The notes below the pieces were generated by a model. It saw nothing but the letters and a program-made list of their open reading frames with translations, was not told the origin of the DNA and made no database searches. A DNA stretch of 64,000 nucleotides, taken from the IMG/VR virus record IMGVR_UViG_3300029448_000003, positions 1-64,000 of that record. The stretch is one strand, 5' to 3'. Origin of the DNA: a virus. Of the stretch, positions 16,621-26,645 are shown piece by piece. Numbering within the stretch: position 1 is the stretch's first letter; every line of letters starts with the position of its first letter. The position numbers were made by a program, and so were the translations under genes.

Positions 16621-17481
16621 GTGGCTTTTAATTATTTTAATAACAATAGTATTATTGGCAAAAAAAGTAGTTCAAGACAAATTGAAGATTTAGATACTGC
16701 GAGAAACTTTCAAGATGAAATATTTTTAAAATCACAAGGTTCTACATCTAACGTAGGTATCAATACTTTATCTGTCAATAAAGACATGATATTTACTACA
16801 GGTAATATTGTAGTTCCTGCTGGATATAATCCTCACACCAGTGGTAGTGCGTTAACTGTAAGCAAATCAGGCTATGGTGGTAATGGTAATAGTTATCGTT
16901 GGAATGATTGGGGTGATGACTATTTTGATAGATGGGGTGATTTCTATATTTTTAATCCTGCAACAAATATTGGGTCTTCTATATATTTTTCAACTGATGA
17001 TGGACCAGACGGAACATTTTACACTGAAACTCAAACTCATCATAGTAAAACTTTTCAAATAATTCATGGATGGGCTACACAAGGAATATTTAAATTAGAT
17101 GTTGCATGCACAAGCGATGAAACCTTTTCATTTGCAGTAGGTCACTATGGAAATTTAGGCTCTGACAGTGCTACTCAACAAACTAATAGAACATATAGTG
17201 CAAGTTGGGGGACCTTACATTATACTTTTACTAGTCAAGGTAACGTCAGAGAGTATTTTTATGTACACGCAATACCAAAATTAATAACTGATAACAATGC
17301 CCTTAACCCTAACACAAGTGGTGCGTTTTTTGACCATTACGGAAATGACAACTTAGCTGTTTATGCTGGACCTTTTACTCATGGATTTACTTTTTATTAT
17401 ATAAAAGGAAGTAATAGTTCAACTGGTGCAAATTATACTTGGGTTGCAAATGATATAGCTCCCAGTGCAACATATTTTTAA
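16621..17481 (+). CDS. Fibre-region protein, 286 aa, GTG start
   Basis: The start is a GTG 2 nt after the previous stop; there is no better ATG upstream. The N-terminal region is polar with several Asn and Ser; the middle is rich in Trp, Tyr, Gly and Asp (NDWGDDYFDRWGDFYIFNP), and the rest is beta-rich. It resembles a receptor-binding or head-fibre domain in composition but no family is recognised. It lies in the fibre cluster. Confidence 0.6.
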   Translation: MAFNYFNNNSIIGKKSSSRQIEDLDTARNFQDEIFLKSQGSTSNVGINTLSVNKDMIFTTGNIVVPAGYNPHTSGSALTVSKSGYGGNGNSYRWNDWGDDYFDRWGDFYIFNPATNIGSSIYFSTDDGPDGTFYTETQTHHSKTFQIIHGWATQGIFKLDVACTSDETFSFAVGHYGNLGSDSATQQTNRTYSASWGTLHYTFTSQGNVREYFYVHAIPKLITDNNALNPNTSGAFFDHYGNDNLAVYAGPFTHGFTFYYIKGSNSSTGANYTWVANDIAPSATYF

Positions 17482-17496
17482 ATAGAGAAAAAAAAA

Positions 17497-18648
17497 ATGA
17501 AAAGAAATAGTGGGTTTATTGGGGAAATACAAAATACTACAACAACAGTAGCTAAAGGTATTCACGATTTGCATGACGTTCATATTAAAAGAGTATCAAC
17601 TAAATGGCCCAGAATGAAAAGGTTTATTTCTCTTACTCCTTCTGTAACAACTGTTACAGAGGGAAACTCTATGACATTTACACTTGCTACAGAACATGTT
17701 GAACCTGATACTACTTTATATTATACAATAGCTACTGTTTCTGGTACTACTATGGTAGATGCTGATTTTGTCGGTACAGTAGCTGGTTCATTTAATACAG
17801 CTAATTTGTTAAATCAAATAATTTTAAATACTGTTCTTACAGTTGGCTTAGTTGCAGAAGTAAGTCCGGGGGATTCAGAAAGTAATGTATTTAAATTGCA
17901 GATAAGAACAGGAAGCACATCTGGACCTATAGTTATTGAGTCTAGTGATATAACTGTAACTGATGCAGTATCATTTGGTACTGACGTTGAAAGTTCATTT
18001 TATGAAATATCAAATAGATATGTTAACCCACCTTCTAGTGCCGATTACACTGGTGCATATGACGTTGGACAGGTTCAGGTATCTTCTAGTGGCAGTAAAA
18101 GACTTTATATTGCTTTGAAATGTACTACAGCAACAACATACTATAATGACATTTGTATAGCTGCAATACAGGTATTAAATTCTTCTGATGTAGTACAACA
18201 AACTTGGAATTTTTCAGGTGGTAATCCAAGCAACTCGTGGCAAACAACTACATCAGCAATTAATGGCAGTAGTAGTTTGTTCAGTAGTTATGTTAGTCCA
18301 ACTCAAGCAGCGGCTTATACTTATAGTACTTTAACAAGTACTAATAACTCAGCTAGAATCGGTTTTACATCTAGCACAGGTAGTTCTAGTACAGGTTGTG
18401 CAGATGGAATACTTGCTACCAATACTAATTATCCAGTAGGAAATGGTACAGTAGCTCAATATACTAGCACTAATTATATTTATCGTGAAGTAAGTGGAGC
18501 AGGTAGATATTCTCATTCAGTTGCAAGAAGTCCTTCTTACACCTTTTCAACAGGCGATAAAATAAAAGTTGTACACAACATGTGTACACCTTCTAGCATG
18601 AACTCATCTATTAATGTAAATGATTCAATATGGATAGGTATTAATTAA
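17497..18648 (+). CDS. Fibre-like protein with Ig/Calx-beta-type domain
   Basis: After a basic N-terminal 45 residues, the segment SVTTVTEGNSMTFTLATEHV followed by TTLYYTIATVSGT and ADF matches the strand pattern of Calx-beta or Ig-like phage domains. The C-terminal 200 residues are Ser/Thr/Tyr-rich and may be a receptor-binding domain. The ATG follows an A-rich sequence with weak ribosome site. The next gene starts after a single base. Confidence 0.65.
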   Translation: MKRNSGFIGEIQNTTTTVAKGIHDLHDVHIKRVSTKWPRMKRFISLTPSVTTVTEGNSMTFTLATEHVEPDTTLYYTIATVSGTTMVDADFVGTVAGSFNTANLLNQIILNTVLTVGLVAEVSPGDSESNVFKLQIRTGSTSGPIVIESSDITVTDAVSFGTDVESSFYEISNRYVNPPSSADYTGAYDVGQVQVSSSGSKRLYIALKCTTATTYYNDICIAAIQVLNSSDVVQQTWNFSGGNPSNSWQTTTSAINGSSSLFSSYVSPTQAAAYTYSTLTSTNNSARIGFTSSTGSSSTGCADGILATNTNYPVGNGTVAQYTSTNYIYREVSGAGRYSHSVARSPSYTFSTGDKIKVVHNMCTPSSMNSSINVNDSIWIGIN

Positions 18649-18649
18649 T

Positions 18650-18916
18650 ATGTCACAAGATTTTAAATATAATTATTATTATTCTTATGAAAAACAATAT
18701 CCTGTAACATGGGATAAAATACCAAATAGAATAAGGTTATCGGATGGTAACACAAAAACAGACAAAGAAAGTTTTACAGAAGAAGAATTAAAAGATGCTG
18801 GATACGTGTTTACTGATGTGTACCCAAACTATAATGATGAAACGCATCTTTGTAGTTGGAACGGCACGGATTGGGTAGTTACACAATGGCATGACCCAAA
18901 TGAAGAAAAAACTTAG
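18650..18916 (+). CDS. Small aromatic protein of the fibre cluster, 88 aa
   Basis: This acidic protein is rich in Tyr and Trp. It has an RIRLSDGNTKTDKESFTEEE block and ends with CSWNGTDWVVTQWHDP, a pattern seen in small fibre-associated proteins of marine phages. It sits between fibre genes, so it may help fold or attach a fibre. No definite family. Confidence 0.6.
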   Translation: MSQDFKYNYYYSYEKQYPVTWDKIPNRIRLSDGNTKTDKESFTEEELKDAGYVFTDVYPNYNDETHLCSWNGTDWVVTQWHDPNEEKT

Positions 18917-18927
18917 AAAGTTAAAGT

Positions 18928-19980
18928 ATGTTTGGTTTTAATCCTTATTCGGCTGCTCCATTTTCTTCTGAAGGCACAATAAACGTAACAAAAATAATTG
19001 ATAATGTTACAGGTACATTTATACTAGGGTCTATATCCGTTAATGCAGGTTCTTTAATAATCCTAGACGGAGTAGAAAGTACAAGCAGTATAGGTACAGT
19101 AATACCTGTAGTCACTGAAATACTAGAAAATGTTACAGCAACAGGTGTAGTTGATAATGTTACTCTCGTTATTAGTAGCGTTGCAACAGCACAATCTCCA
19201 ATATCTATAGAAGCTACAAGTTCTATTGGAACAATTATACCAGTAGTTACAGAAGTTATTGCAGATGCAGCATTAACAATAACAACCACTGTTGAAGAAG
19301 TCATAGAATCTACAACAGAAATACTTGACAATATTACAGGAACACTTGTATTTAATACGGCAGGTATAACTGTTATTGTTACAGAGGTTATACAAAATCC
19401 TGAAGGAGTACAAGGTACAAGTAGTATAGGAACAGTAGTACCTATAATTACTGAAATACTAGAAAGTGTTACAGTAACAGGAACAGTTAATACTGCTACT
19501 CCTATTGCTAGTAGTGTTGCAACAGCACAATCTCCAACATCCATAGAAGCTATAAGTTCTGTTGGAACAGTTGTAACTACTATAACAGAAATATTAGATA
19601 GTGTTAGTGTTACAACTACAGTAGAAGAGTTTGTAGAAAATGTAACAGAAGTTGTTAGTGATGCTCCTATAACAGCAACAGGTGCAGTTAATAGTGTTAC
19701 TTTAATTATTAGTAGCACAAAAGACTTGACAAACAACACAATTCATGGTACTACTATAGTAGAAACATTAGCAGTTTCTGTTGTAGAATTTCCAACAGCA
19801 ATTACTTTAACTGCAACAGTAGAAGATGTAATTGAAGAAGCTGTTGAAATATTAAGTAATGTTACAGCTACAACTACAGTAGCTACTGATAGTAATATAA
19901 CAGCTACAGTATTTAACTTTCAAGCACATGCTGATAACTATAGTAAAAAACGTACTGTGTATATTTCAAGAGCAGCATAA
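18928..19980 (+). CDS. Val/Thr-rich repetitive structural protein, 350 aa
   Basis: The protein is built of repeated segments such as SSIGTVIPVVTEILENV and SSVATAQSPISIEA, which occur two to three times with changes, giving a beta-repeat architecture. Only the N-terminus (FGFNPYSAAPFSSEG) and the end (YSKKRTVYISRAA) are not repetitive. A long ORF on the opposite strand is a by-product of this biased composition. It may be a beta-helical tail or fibre part. Its stop overlaps the start of the next gene. Confidence 0.65.
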   Translation: MFGFNPYSAAPFSSEGTINVTKIIDNVTGTFILGSISVNAGSLIILDGVESTSSIGTVIPVVTEILENVTATGVVDNVTLVISSVATAQSPISIEATSSIGTIIPVVTEVIADAALTITTTVEEVIESTTEILDNITGTLVFNTAGITVIVTEVIQNPEGVQGTSSIGTVVPIITEILESVTVTGTVNTATPIASSVATAQSPTSIEAISSVGTVVTTITEILDSVSVTTTVEEFVENVTEVVSDAPITATGAVNSVTLIISSTKDLTNNTIHGTTIVETLAVSVVEFPTAITLTATVEDVIEEAVEILSNVTATTTVATDSNITATVFNFQAHADNYSKKRTVYISRAA

Positions 19981-20153
19981 TGTCAACAGTAAGTGAAAGA
20001 ACAATTTTAATACAAGAAGAAAATAGAAGTATTTATGTTAAGGCTGATTCTACATCAAGTCAACGAACAATTAGAATACCTGATGAAATCCGTACAATAC
20101 TAATTGAACGAACCTCTACATCAGCAGAAAGAACAATTTTAGTAAGGGAGTAA
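19980..20153 (+). CDS. 57-aa protein with repeated ERTILV-type strands
   Basis: The ORF begins in a TAATG overlap with the previous stop. It carries repeats of an ERTIL(I/V) strand (SERTILIQEE, SQRTIRIPDE and AERTILVRE), like small phage proteins made of RTVYV-type repeats. The preceding protein ends with a similar strand (KKRTVYISRAA). It may complete or cap the preceding repeat protein. Function unknown. Confidence 0.6.
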   Translation: MSTVSERTILIQEENRSIYVKADSTSSQRTIRIPDEIRTILIERTSTSAERTILVRE

Positions 20154-20155
20154 CA

Positions 20156-20512
20156 ATGTCTTTTAGATGGCCCATTAAAGACCCAGATGAACGACTTGAC
20201 TACAGTATTGATTGGTCACGTTTTTTAGGTACTGCAACAATTTCAAGTACAGTTTGGTCTGTTAAATCAAATGTTTATAATACGGAAACTGTAATAGGAG
20301 ATGGTCAAACATTAACAGCAGCATCAAGTAGTGCAACAACAGATACCATATCAAAAATAGGTACAACAACTTTAGATAGTACATCACAAATTTGTACAAT
20401 ACAAATAGAAGGTGGTGTAGCTAATAGAGAATACACTTGGTTTTGTGCAATGACAGACAGCACAGGAAGTGTGGCAAAAAGAAGTATTAAATTAGCAGTA
20501 AGGGATAAATAA
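20156..20512 (+). CDS. Phage fibre-tail adaptor-like protein
   Basis: The start FRWPIKDPDERLDYSIDWSR followed by an FLG turn, then a beta-sandwich pattern and the ending REYTWFCAMTDSTGSVAKRS, is that of the fibre-tail adaptor family. These small proteins connect fibres to the tail. It lies between fibre genes and the tail tube genes, as expected. Two nucleotides separate it from the previous stop. Confidence 0.7.
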   Translation: MSFRWPIKDPDERLDYSIDWSRFLGTATISSTVWSVKSNVYNTETVIGDGQTLTAASSSATTDTISKIGTTTLDSTSQICTIQIEGGVANREYTWFCAMTDSTGSVAKRSIKLAVRDK

Positions 20513-20513
20513 A

Positions 20514-21266
20514 ATGGCATATAATTTTTTAGGTTTAGTAAATGATGTAAATAAAAGAGTTAATGAAGTACAATTAACATCATCTAATTTTGATACAGCA
20601 AAAGGTTTTTATGATTTAGGTAAAGATGCAGTTAACTCTGCTATACGATATATTAATCAGTCGGAATATGAATGGCCCTTTAATCATGTAACACAAGAAG
20701 ATATACTTACAATAGGTACAGCACGTTATCCATTTCCTGATGATGCTAAAACAATAAACTTTAAAACATTTAGAATTAAAGAAGATAGTACATTAGGTAA
20801 TTCAACAGTTAAATTAAGAGAGCTTAGTTATAATGAATATTTAGATAGGTTTGTAGACCAAGAATATAAAAGCAATCCTACACAAGGAGTACCTCGTCAC
20901 ATTATTAATGCTCCTTCTCTAGAATATATTGTTGAACCTGTATCTAAAAAAACATATACCTTAGTATATGAATATTATAGGATTGCTGTTGAGCTTTTAA
21001 ACGCTACTGATGTTCCTAATATACCTGAAAGATTTAGGCATATTGTTATAGATGGAGCGATGCATTATGCTTATTTATTTAGAGGTAATTCGCAAGATGC
21101 TATAATAGCTAAAGAAAAATTTGATGAGGGTGTTAAACATATGCGTTCACTATTAATTAATAACTATACCTATGTTCGTTCTTATATGATACCAACAGTA
21201 GCAGGTGGTAGAGGTAGAGTAGGTTCGTCTTTAACTAACTCAGGTTCATCCTTGGATTCATTATAA
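20514..21266 (+). CDS. Tail tube / head-tail adaptor protein (gp11-like)
   Basis: The protein (250 aa) has the layout of podovirus adaptor or tail tubular A proteins: an N-terminal helix (LVNDVNKRVNEVQLTSSNF), the EWPFNHVTQED and ARYPFPDDAKTI blocks, a beta-rich middle and an IPERFRHIVIDGAMHYAY helix. It would form the ring below the portal. It is directly followed by the tube B/nozzle gene, the usual gene order. Confidence 0.8.
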   Translation: MAYNFLGLVNDVNKRVNEVQLTSSNFDTAKGFYDLGKDAVNSAIRYINQSEYEWPFNHVTQEDILTIGTARYPFPDDAKTINFKTFRIKEDSTLGNSTVKLRELSYNEYLDRFVDQEYKSNPTQGVPRHIINAPSLEYIVEPVSKKTYTLVYEYYRIAVELLNATDVPNIPERFRHIVIDGAMHYAYLFRGNSQDAIIAKEKFDEGVKHMRSLLINNYTYVRSYMIPTVAGGRGRVGSSLTNSGSSLDSL

Positions 21267-21267
21267 T

Positions 21268-23607
21268 ATGGCTGATGCATGGAAAACATATCCATTACCA
21301 TTTAAAGGTGGGTTAATTTCTAATCTTTCACCACTACAGCATGGTATGCAAAAACCTAGTAGTGCAAGAATACTCAGTAACTTTGAACCTTCAGTTCAAG
21401 GTGGGTATAGAAGAATAGAAGGCTATAGTAAATTTGATGATAACATCATTCCTTACTATGGTGAGCCTATAATTTTTGAAGAAGAAGCAGCAAGCTCGAC
21501 TGCAATTACATTAGCTAATATAGATATAGCTCCAACACAAGGTGATACATTTAAAATTGCAGGAGACAACACAATATACACAGTAGGAACTGTAACACCT
21601 ACAGATTTAGCAACAAAGAAACGAGTTACTTTTAATGTATCTCCAAACATTGCATCTACGGCTGCAACAAAAGCAGCTGTAACTTTCCAAACAGGTTCAG
21701 GTGATATAGAAGGATTACTAGCTTTTGAAGATACAGCAATTGCTTGTCGTGGAAATAATATATGGAACTCAGCAGGTGCAGCATCAGGCTGGACACGTAT
21801 TAATGTGCCCTCATATGGAACTGTAACTGCTAATGGTACTAACAATTCAAGTGCAAGTAGTATTAGTATGGCTGGATTATCAGCTAAACCACAAGCTGGT
21901 GATACATTTACTATTGCAGGTATTGCTAAAGTATATACAGTAACATCAAGTGCAACAGGAACAGGGACACAAACAATTAGTATAGACCCTAATTTAGCTG
22001 CAGCAGTAAGTAGTAACCAAGCTATTACATTCTTATCATGCAGTAGAAGTTCAATGACTAGGCATAGATTTGCTACATTTAATTTTGCAGGAACAGAAAC
22101 TGCAATAGGTGTTGATGGTGCTAATGCTCCTTTTAAGTATGATGGTTCAGTATTTACAGTTTTAAATGATGCACCTAGTGATGTTATAGGTAGTTCACAT
22201 GTTGTGAACTTTAAGAATAGAATATTTTATGGTAAAGGTTCTACATTAACTTATACAACAGATTTTGATGAAACAAATTTTACTGCAGCATCTGGTGCTG
22301 GAACTATTAATGTTGGTGGTGTTATTACCGGACTAGTAGTTTTTCGTGAGCAGTTAATTATTTTTACTGAAAGAAGTATTCTTAGATTAGTAGGTTCATC
22401 AGAATCTGATTTTAATTTACAGCCTATTACATTAGATATAGGATGTATACATGAAGATACCATACAAGAAATTGGTGGTGATATATTATTTCTAGGACCT
22501 GATGGCATTCGTTCATTAAGTGGTACAGATAAAATTGGAGACTTTGGTTTAGCTGTAGTATCAAAAGAAGTACAAGATGAGGTAATTAATTTTGTTAATA
22601 GAAATCAAACTTTTTCAAGTTTAGTTGTACGAGAAAAAAGTCAATACAGAATTTTTGGTTTTAATACAAGTATTACAGAATCATCTGCACAAGGTTTACT
22701 TGCTACACAATTACAAGAAGGTTTAGCATGGGGTGAGCTAAGAGGTATAAGAGCAAAGGAAGCATCTAGTAATTTAAATAGTGGTGCAGAACTTGCTATC
22801 TTTGGTAATACAGATGGATACATTTATAGAATGGAAAGTGGAAATAGTTTTGATAATAAAAATATAATTGCAACATTTGCTACTCCTTTTCTTCCTATTA
22901 CTGACCCAAGAGTAAGAAAGACATTATATAAAATGCATCTTTATACTGACCCTCAAGGAAGTTTTAATTCTAACTTTCAATTAAAATATGATTTTAGTAG
23001 TACTAATGTAGTACAACCCCCAACGATTATACTAAGTAATGCATCTGAATCAAATACACAGCCTATATTTGGCAATGTACAGTTTCTTCATGGTGGTTTA
23101 GTAAACAACGGAAGTAACTATGCAGCAAGTGGGAATGTATCTAAAATTGCTGTAGATAATCTTTCAAGTATATCAGGACTATTAGCAGGTGATACATTTC
23201 AAATAAGTAAATATAAATATAATGCAGATGGTACAACAACTGCTGTAGATAATGCAGATTTACATGGAACAGGTTCAGGTGCAAACTTTGTACCACAAGC
23301 ATACACACTAACAAGTTTTGGAACAGACGGAAATGGAACTAATGGCTTAATAAGTAGTAATGCTACTAATCTTGTTTTTACTCCAAACCTTGTGTCTGAC
23401 TTAGACGATAACACACATTTAACATTCACTAAAGTTGGTGATGTTCCTCAAATAACATATGGTGGGGAGTCATTACAGAGTATATTTGAAGAGCAAACTA
23501 CAGGTTCAGGATTTACTGCATCTCTACAATTTGATTCAGAATCACAAGATGCACCTTATTCATTTGATGCTGTAACATTAGAGTTTACAGAACATGCACA
23601 TTCATAA
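21268..23607 (+). CDS. Tail tubular protein B / tail nozzle-like protein
   Basis: The N-terminus (YPLPFKGGLISNLSPLQHGM, then ILSNFEPSVQGGYRRIEGYS) is the signature of podovirus tail tube B/nozzle proteins, which form the distal channel for DNA ejection. The rest is beta-propeller-like, with AVGVDGANAPF-type and FKNRIFYGKGS, VVFREQLIIFTERSI and DILFLGPDGIRSLSG blocks. The size (779 aa) is close to T7 gp12. It pairs with the preceding adaptor. Confidence 0.82.
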   Translation: MADAWKTYPLPFKGGLISNLSPLQHGMQKPSSARILSNFEPSVQGGYRRIEGYSKFDDNIIPYYGEPIIFEEEAASSTAITLANIDIAPTQGDTFKIAGDNTIYTVGTVTPTDLATKKRVTFNVSPNIASTAATKAAVTFQTGSGDIEGLLAFEDTAIACRGNNIWNSAGAASGWTRINVPSYGTVTANGTNNSSASSISMAGLSAKPQAGDTFTIAGIAKVYTVTSSATGTGTQTISIDPNLAAAVSSNQAITFLSCSRSSMTRHRFATFNFAGTETAIGVDGANAPFKYDGSVFTVLNDAPSDVIGSSHVVNFKNRIFYGKGSTLTYTTDFDETNFTAASGAGTINVGGVITGLVVFREQLIIFTERSILRLVGSSESDFNLQPITLDIGCIHEDTIQEIGGDILFLGPDGIRSLSGTDKIGDFGLAVVSKEVQDEVINFVNRNQTFSSLVVREKSQYRIFGFNTSITESSAQGLLATQLQEGLAWGELRGIRAKEASSNLNSGAELAIFGNTDGYIYRMESGNSFDNKNIIATFATPFLPITDPRVRKTLYKMHLYTDPQGSFNSNFQLKYDFSSTNVVQPPTIILSNASESNTQPIFGNVQFLHGGLVNNGSNYAASGNVSKIAVDNLSSISGLLAGDTFQISKYKYNADGTTTAVDNADLHGTGSGANFVPQAYTLTSFGTDGNGTNGLISSNATNLVFTPNLVSDLDDNTHLTFTKVGDVPQITYGGESLQSIFEEQTTGSGFTASLQFDSESQDAPYSFDAVTLEFTEHAHS

Positions 23608-23619
23608 AGGAAAGAAACT

Positions 23620-25707
23620 ATGGCAGGATACATAAGAAATGATACAACAAATAATATAGCAGATGGTAATATTATTAATGCTGCAGACTTAGATGGAGAG
23701 TTTGATGCCATTGCATCAGCCTTTACACAAGGTGGACATAACCATGATGGTACTGCACAACAAGGTGGAGCAGTATCTAAGATAGGACCAGCACAACAAA
23801 TAGAAGTTACTGCAAATACAATGCAACCAAAAACAAACAATACTACAGACTTAGGTACTCTTGGTTTAAGGTTTAACGATTTATTTATGCACGATAACAA
23901 TGTTATTAACTTAGGCAATGATAGTGATGTAACAATTGGCTATGATGAAGCAACAACAGACTCATTAAAAATAGCCGCAAAAGATGGTGCAGGATTAGCT
24001 ATTACATTAATGGCTGATAGAGGAGATGATGCAGGTGATGAATGGAAACTAAATGTAGCTGATGGTGGTGTAGTAACATTTGGTAATGATATAGCAAGTG
24101 CAGGAACATATGTGACACATTTAACTTTAACTCCAGATGCAACAGTTGCTGAGTCTAAACTAGATTTAGCAGGTGTGTTACAATTGTCAAATGGTACAGC
24201 AGCAATTCCATCATTAACAGCAACGACTGACCCTGACACTGGTTTTTTCTTTGGTGGAGGTGGTACAAATGCTTTATCTTTTGCATCAGGTGGTGTTGCA
24301 CAGTTTACTATGATAGATGGTGCTATCACTCCCTTGACAACTAGTGATATAGATTTAGGTACAAACCTTTTATACTTTAAAGATGCATTTATTGACAAGA
24401 TTACAACATCAGGTGTTATTGAACTAGGACATGCAGACCAAACTACATTGTCAGGTAGTAGTGGTGTTCTTTCTGTAGAAGGTGTAGCTGTTCTTGTAGC
24501 AGGAGCACAGACAGGTCTTACAACAGATTTTAATGTTGGTAGAAAAGTTGGTAGAGATGCAGATAACGTAGTTGATTTTGCTACAACAGACGATGAAATA
24601 CAGTTTGTTGCTGCGGGTACAAAAAGAGTAACCATAGATGCAGGTGGACTAACAGTTGATTCAGGGAGTATTGAAACAGCCACTATAGATTACATTGATG
24701 GTGATTTAGCTATGACTATAGCAGATGGTGGAGGAGTAACATTTGCTCAAGGTGTAACAATTACAGGTGACTTAACAGTTAATGGTGCTACAACAACAGT
24801 TAATACAGCTACCTTATCCGTTGAAGACCCATTAATTATACTAGCTAAAGCTAACGATTCTTCTGATACACTTGATATAGGTTTTTATGGATTGTATGAT
24901 AGCACAGGTTCACAAGATTTATATGCAGGTTTGTTTAGAGATGCTACTGATGGAAAGTTTAGATTATTTAAAGATTTACAAGATGCACCTACTACTACAG
25001 TTGATACTAGTGGAACAGGTTATGCTGTAGGTACACTTGTTGCAAATATAGAAGGTGCAACAACAGTTACAAGTACAACATTAATTGGTAAGTTAAAAAA
25101 GACAGCAAGTGATACAGAGTTTACTTTGCCTGCAGCCGATGGAAGTGCTAATCATGTTTTAACAACTGCTGGAAATGGTACTCTTTCATTTGCTGGAATA
25201 AACAACAATAGTTGGAATGGAGCAGATTTAGCTGTAGGAAATGGTGGTACAGGAGCTTCTGATGCAGCAGGTGCAAGAAATAATTTAGGGCTAGATACAG
25301 ATGATGATGTACGCTTTGATTCATTTGGTGTAGGCACAGGAGCAAGTGGTACAACAGGTGAGATTAGAGCAACCAATAATATTACTGCTTACTATTCATC
25401 TGACCAAAGGCTAAAAGAAAACATTGTAAATATACCAAATGCACTTGACAAAGTGATGGACATAAATGGTGTAGAGTTTGATTGGTCAACTGAATATATG
25501 GAAGCTCATGGTGGCGAAGATGATTTATTTAATCGTCAACATCAAGTGGGTGTTATAGCTCAAGAGGTAGAAAAGGTATTACCAGAAGTTGTAGCAGATA
25601 GACCTGATGGTTATAAAGCAGTTAGATATGAACAGTTAGTTCCACTTTTAATTGAAGCAATTAAAGAACTTAAAACAGAATTAGATGAACTAAAAAAGGG
25701 TGAGTAG
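23620..25707 (+). CDS. Tail fibre with C-terminal S74 autoprotease/chaperone domain
   Basis: The N-terminus (NIINAADLDGEFDAIASAFT, then GHNHDGT) is the usual fibre attachment module. The shaft is beta-rich. The C-terminal 102 residues form an intramolecular chaperone of peptidase S74 type, with the catalytic Ser594-Lys599 dyad in SDQRLKEN, followed by GVIAQEVEKVLPEVV and a terminal coiled coil. In this family the domain trimerises the fibre and then cuts itself off. It is the clearest autoprocessed fibre in the window. Confidence 0.88.
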   Translation: MAGYIRNDTTNNIADGNIINAADLDGEFDAIASAFTQGGHNHDGTAQQGGAVSKIGPAQQIEVTANTMQPKTNNTTDLGTLGLRFNDLFMHDNNVINLGNDSDVTIGYDEATTDSLKIAAKDGAGLAITLMADRGDDAGDEWKLNVADGGVVTFGNDIASAGTYVTHLTLTPDATVAESKLDLAGVLQLSNGTAAIPSLTATTDPDTGFFFGGGGTNALSFASGGVAQFTMIDGAITPLTTSDIDLGTNLLYFKDAFIDKITTSGVIELGHADQTTLSGSSGVLSVEGVAVLVAGAQTGLTTDFNVGRKVGRDADNVVDFATTDDEIQFVAAGTKRVTIDAGGLTVDSGSIETATIDYIDGDLAMTIADGGGVTFAQGVTITGDLTVNGATTTVNTATLSVEDPLIILAKANDSSDTLDIGFYGLYDSTGSQDLYAGLFRDATDGKFRLFKDLQDAPTTTVDTSGTGYAVGTLVANIEGATTVTSTTLIGKLKKTASDTEFTLPAADGSANHVLTTAGNGTLSFAGINNNSWNGADLAVGNGGTGASDAAGARNNLGLDTDDDVRFDSFGVGTGASGTTGEIRATNNITAYYSSDQRLKENIVNIPNALDKVMDINGVEFDWSTEYMEAHGGEDDLFNRQHQVGVIAQEVEKVLPEVVADRPDGYKAVRYEQLVPLLIEAIKELKTELDELKKGE

Positions 25708-25709
25708 AT

Positions 25710-26390
25710 ATGGCATTACCAGCTAGTGGAAATCCAATAAGCATGGGTCAAATGCGAACTGAGTTTGGCATAGTAGGTGCTATATCTATGAATCAATTAT
25801 ATAGAGGTGGTGGTGAAGTTCCTAGTACACAAACAACAACATCAACACAAAATCAAGGTGGAACAATAACAAAAGCTGCATTAGGAGGGGGTGGAACTTT
25901 AGGTCAAAATGGTTCTTATAACACAACAACTGTTGAAGCACTGCCAACAACACTTGCATCAGGCGATACAGTAGCAACTAACTCTAATATATTATCTACT
26001 ATTTCTGTAGCAAACACTGGTGGTTTTGCAGGAGGTGCTACTAATATATTCTTTTCAAACTCAAGTGGAACAAGAGTTGGAAATTATTTAGCATCACACG
26101 CATATAGTGTAAATACAAATGCAACAGTTACTTCTAATAAAAGTTTTTCTGGAACAATTGCTTCTAATCAAATAGGTGCAACACATTTAGCTTATCAAGT
26201 AAATGGTGGTGGAGCACAGTTTCAACAAGAAAATACAACTATTTCTTCTAGTTTAGCACAAGGCAGTATAACTTCTGTTCAAAACAGACAAGTATCAAGT
26301 ACATCAAACATAAATGCTACTGTTCCTACAGGGGGTGGTGGTGATACAGAATTTGAATTCTCTGATATGTACGGAGCATTTGATGTTTAA
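25710..26390 (+). CDS. Fibre-region protein with 'LPASGNPISMGQMRTEFG' N-terminus
   Basis: The first 35 residues (LPASGNPISMGQMRTEFG, then SMNQLYRGGG) form a short module repeatedly found at the start of small marine phage fibre proteins. The rest is Thr/Ser/Asn/Gly-rich and beta-like. It starts 2 nt after the S74 fibre and may be an accessory fibre or tip. No catalytic motif. Confidence 0.65.
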   Translation: MALPASGNPISMGQMRTEFGIVGAISMNQLYRGGGEVPSTQTTTSTQNQGGTITKAALGGGGTLGQNGSYNTTTVEALPTTLASGDTVATNSNILSTISVANTGGFAGGATNIFFSNSSGTRVGNYLASHAYSVNTNATVTSNKSFSGTIASNQIGATHLAYQVNGGGAQFQQENTTISSSLAQGSITSVQNRQVSSTSNINATVPTGGGGDTEFEFSDMYGAFDV

Positions 26391-26411
26391 TACAAATAAG
26401 GAAAACGCATA

Positions 26412-26645
26412 GTGGAAATAAACCCTATACTATTTTGGAATGGAATACTTACAGTTGTAATAGCTCCTGCTATATGGGTTTTTCGTGGTATGTTTGTAGA
26501 AATAAAAAGACTTGACATACTATTAAATAAAACAAGAGAAGAGTATGCAAAACGTGATGACGTTAAAGAAGATATGCATACTGTAATGGATGCTCTTCAA
26601 AGACTAGAAGACAAGTTAGATAAAATAATAATAGGAAATAAATAA
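26412..26645 (+). CDS. Small membrane-anchored coiled-coil protein, GTG start
   Basis: A hydrophobic segment at about residues 7-25 (LFWNGILTVVIAPAIWVF) is followed by a charged heptad-like region (KRLDILLNKTREEYAKRDDV). The topology resembles the spanin-like protein at 1863-2114. It could be another lysis or membrane component, although it lies with virion genes. The GTG start is the first in-frame start after the previous stop and the stop overlaps the next ATG. Confidence 0.6.
   Translation: MEINPILFWNGILTVVIAPAIWVFRGMFVEIKRLDILLNKTREEYAKRDDVKEDMHTVMDALQRLEDKLDKIIIGNK

Noticed and set aside
18945-19739. 264-aa ORF on the minus strand
   Set aside because: It lies fully opposite the Val/Thr-rich repeat protein; its length comes from the biased repeats, and it has no ribosome site or recognisable protein features.
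23940-24683. 247-aa ORF on the minus strand
   Set aside because: It is antisense to the S74 fibre gene, with composition typical of a shadow frame (Ser/Val/Pro-rich) and no operon context.
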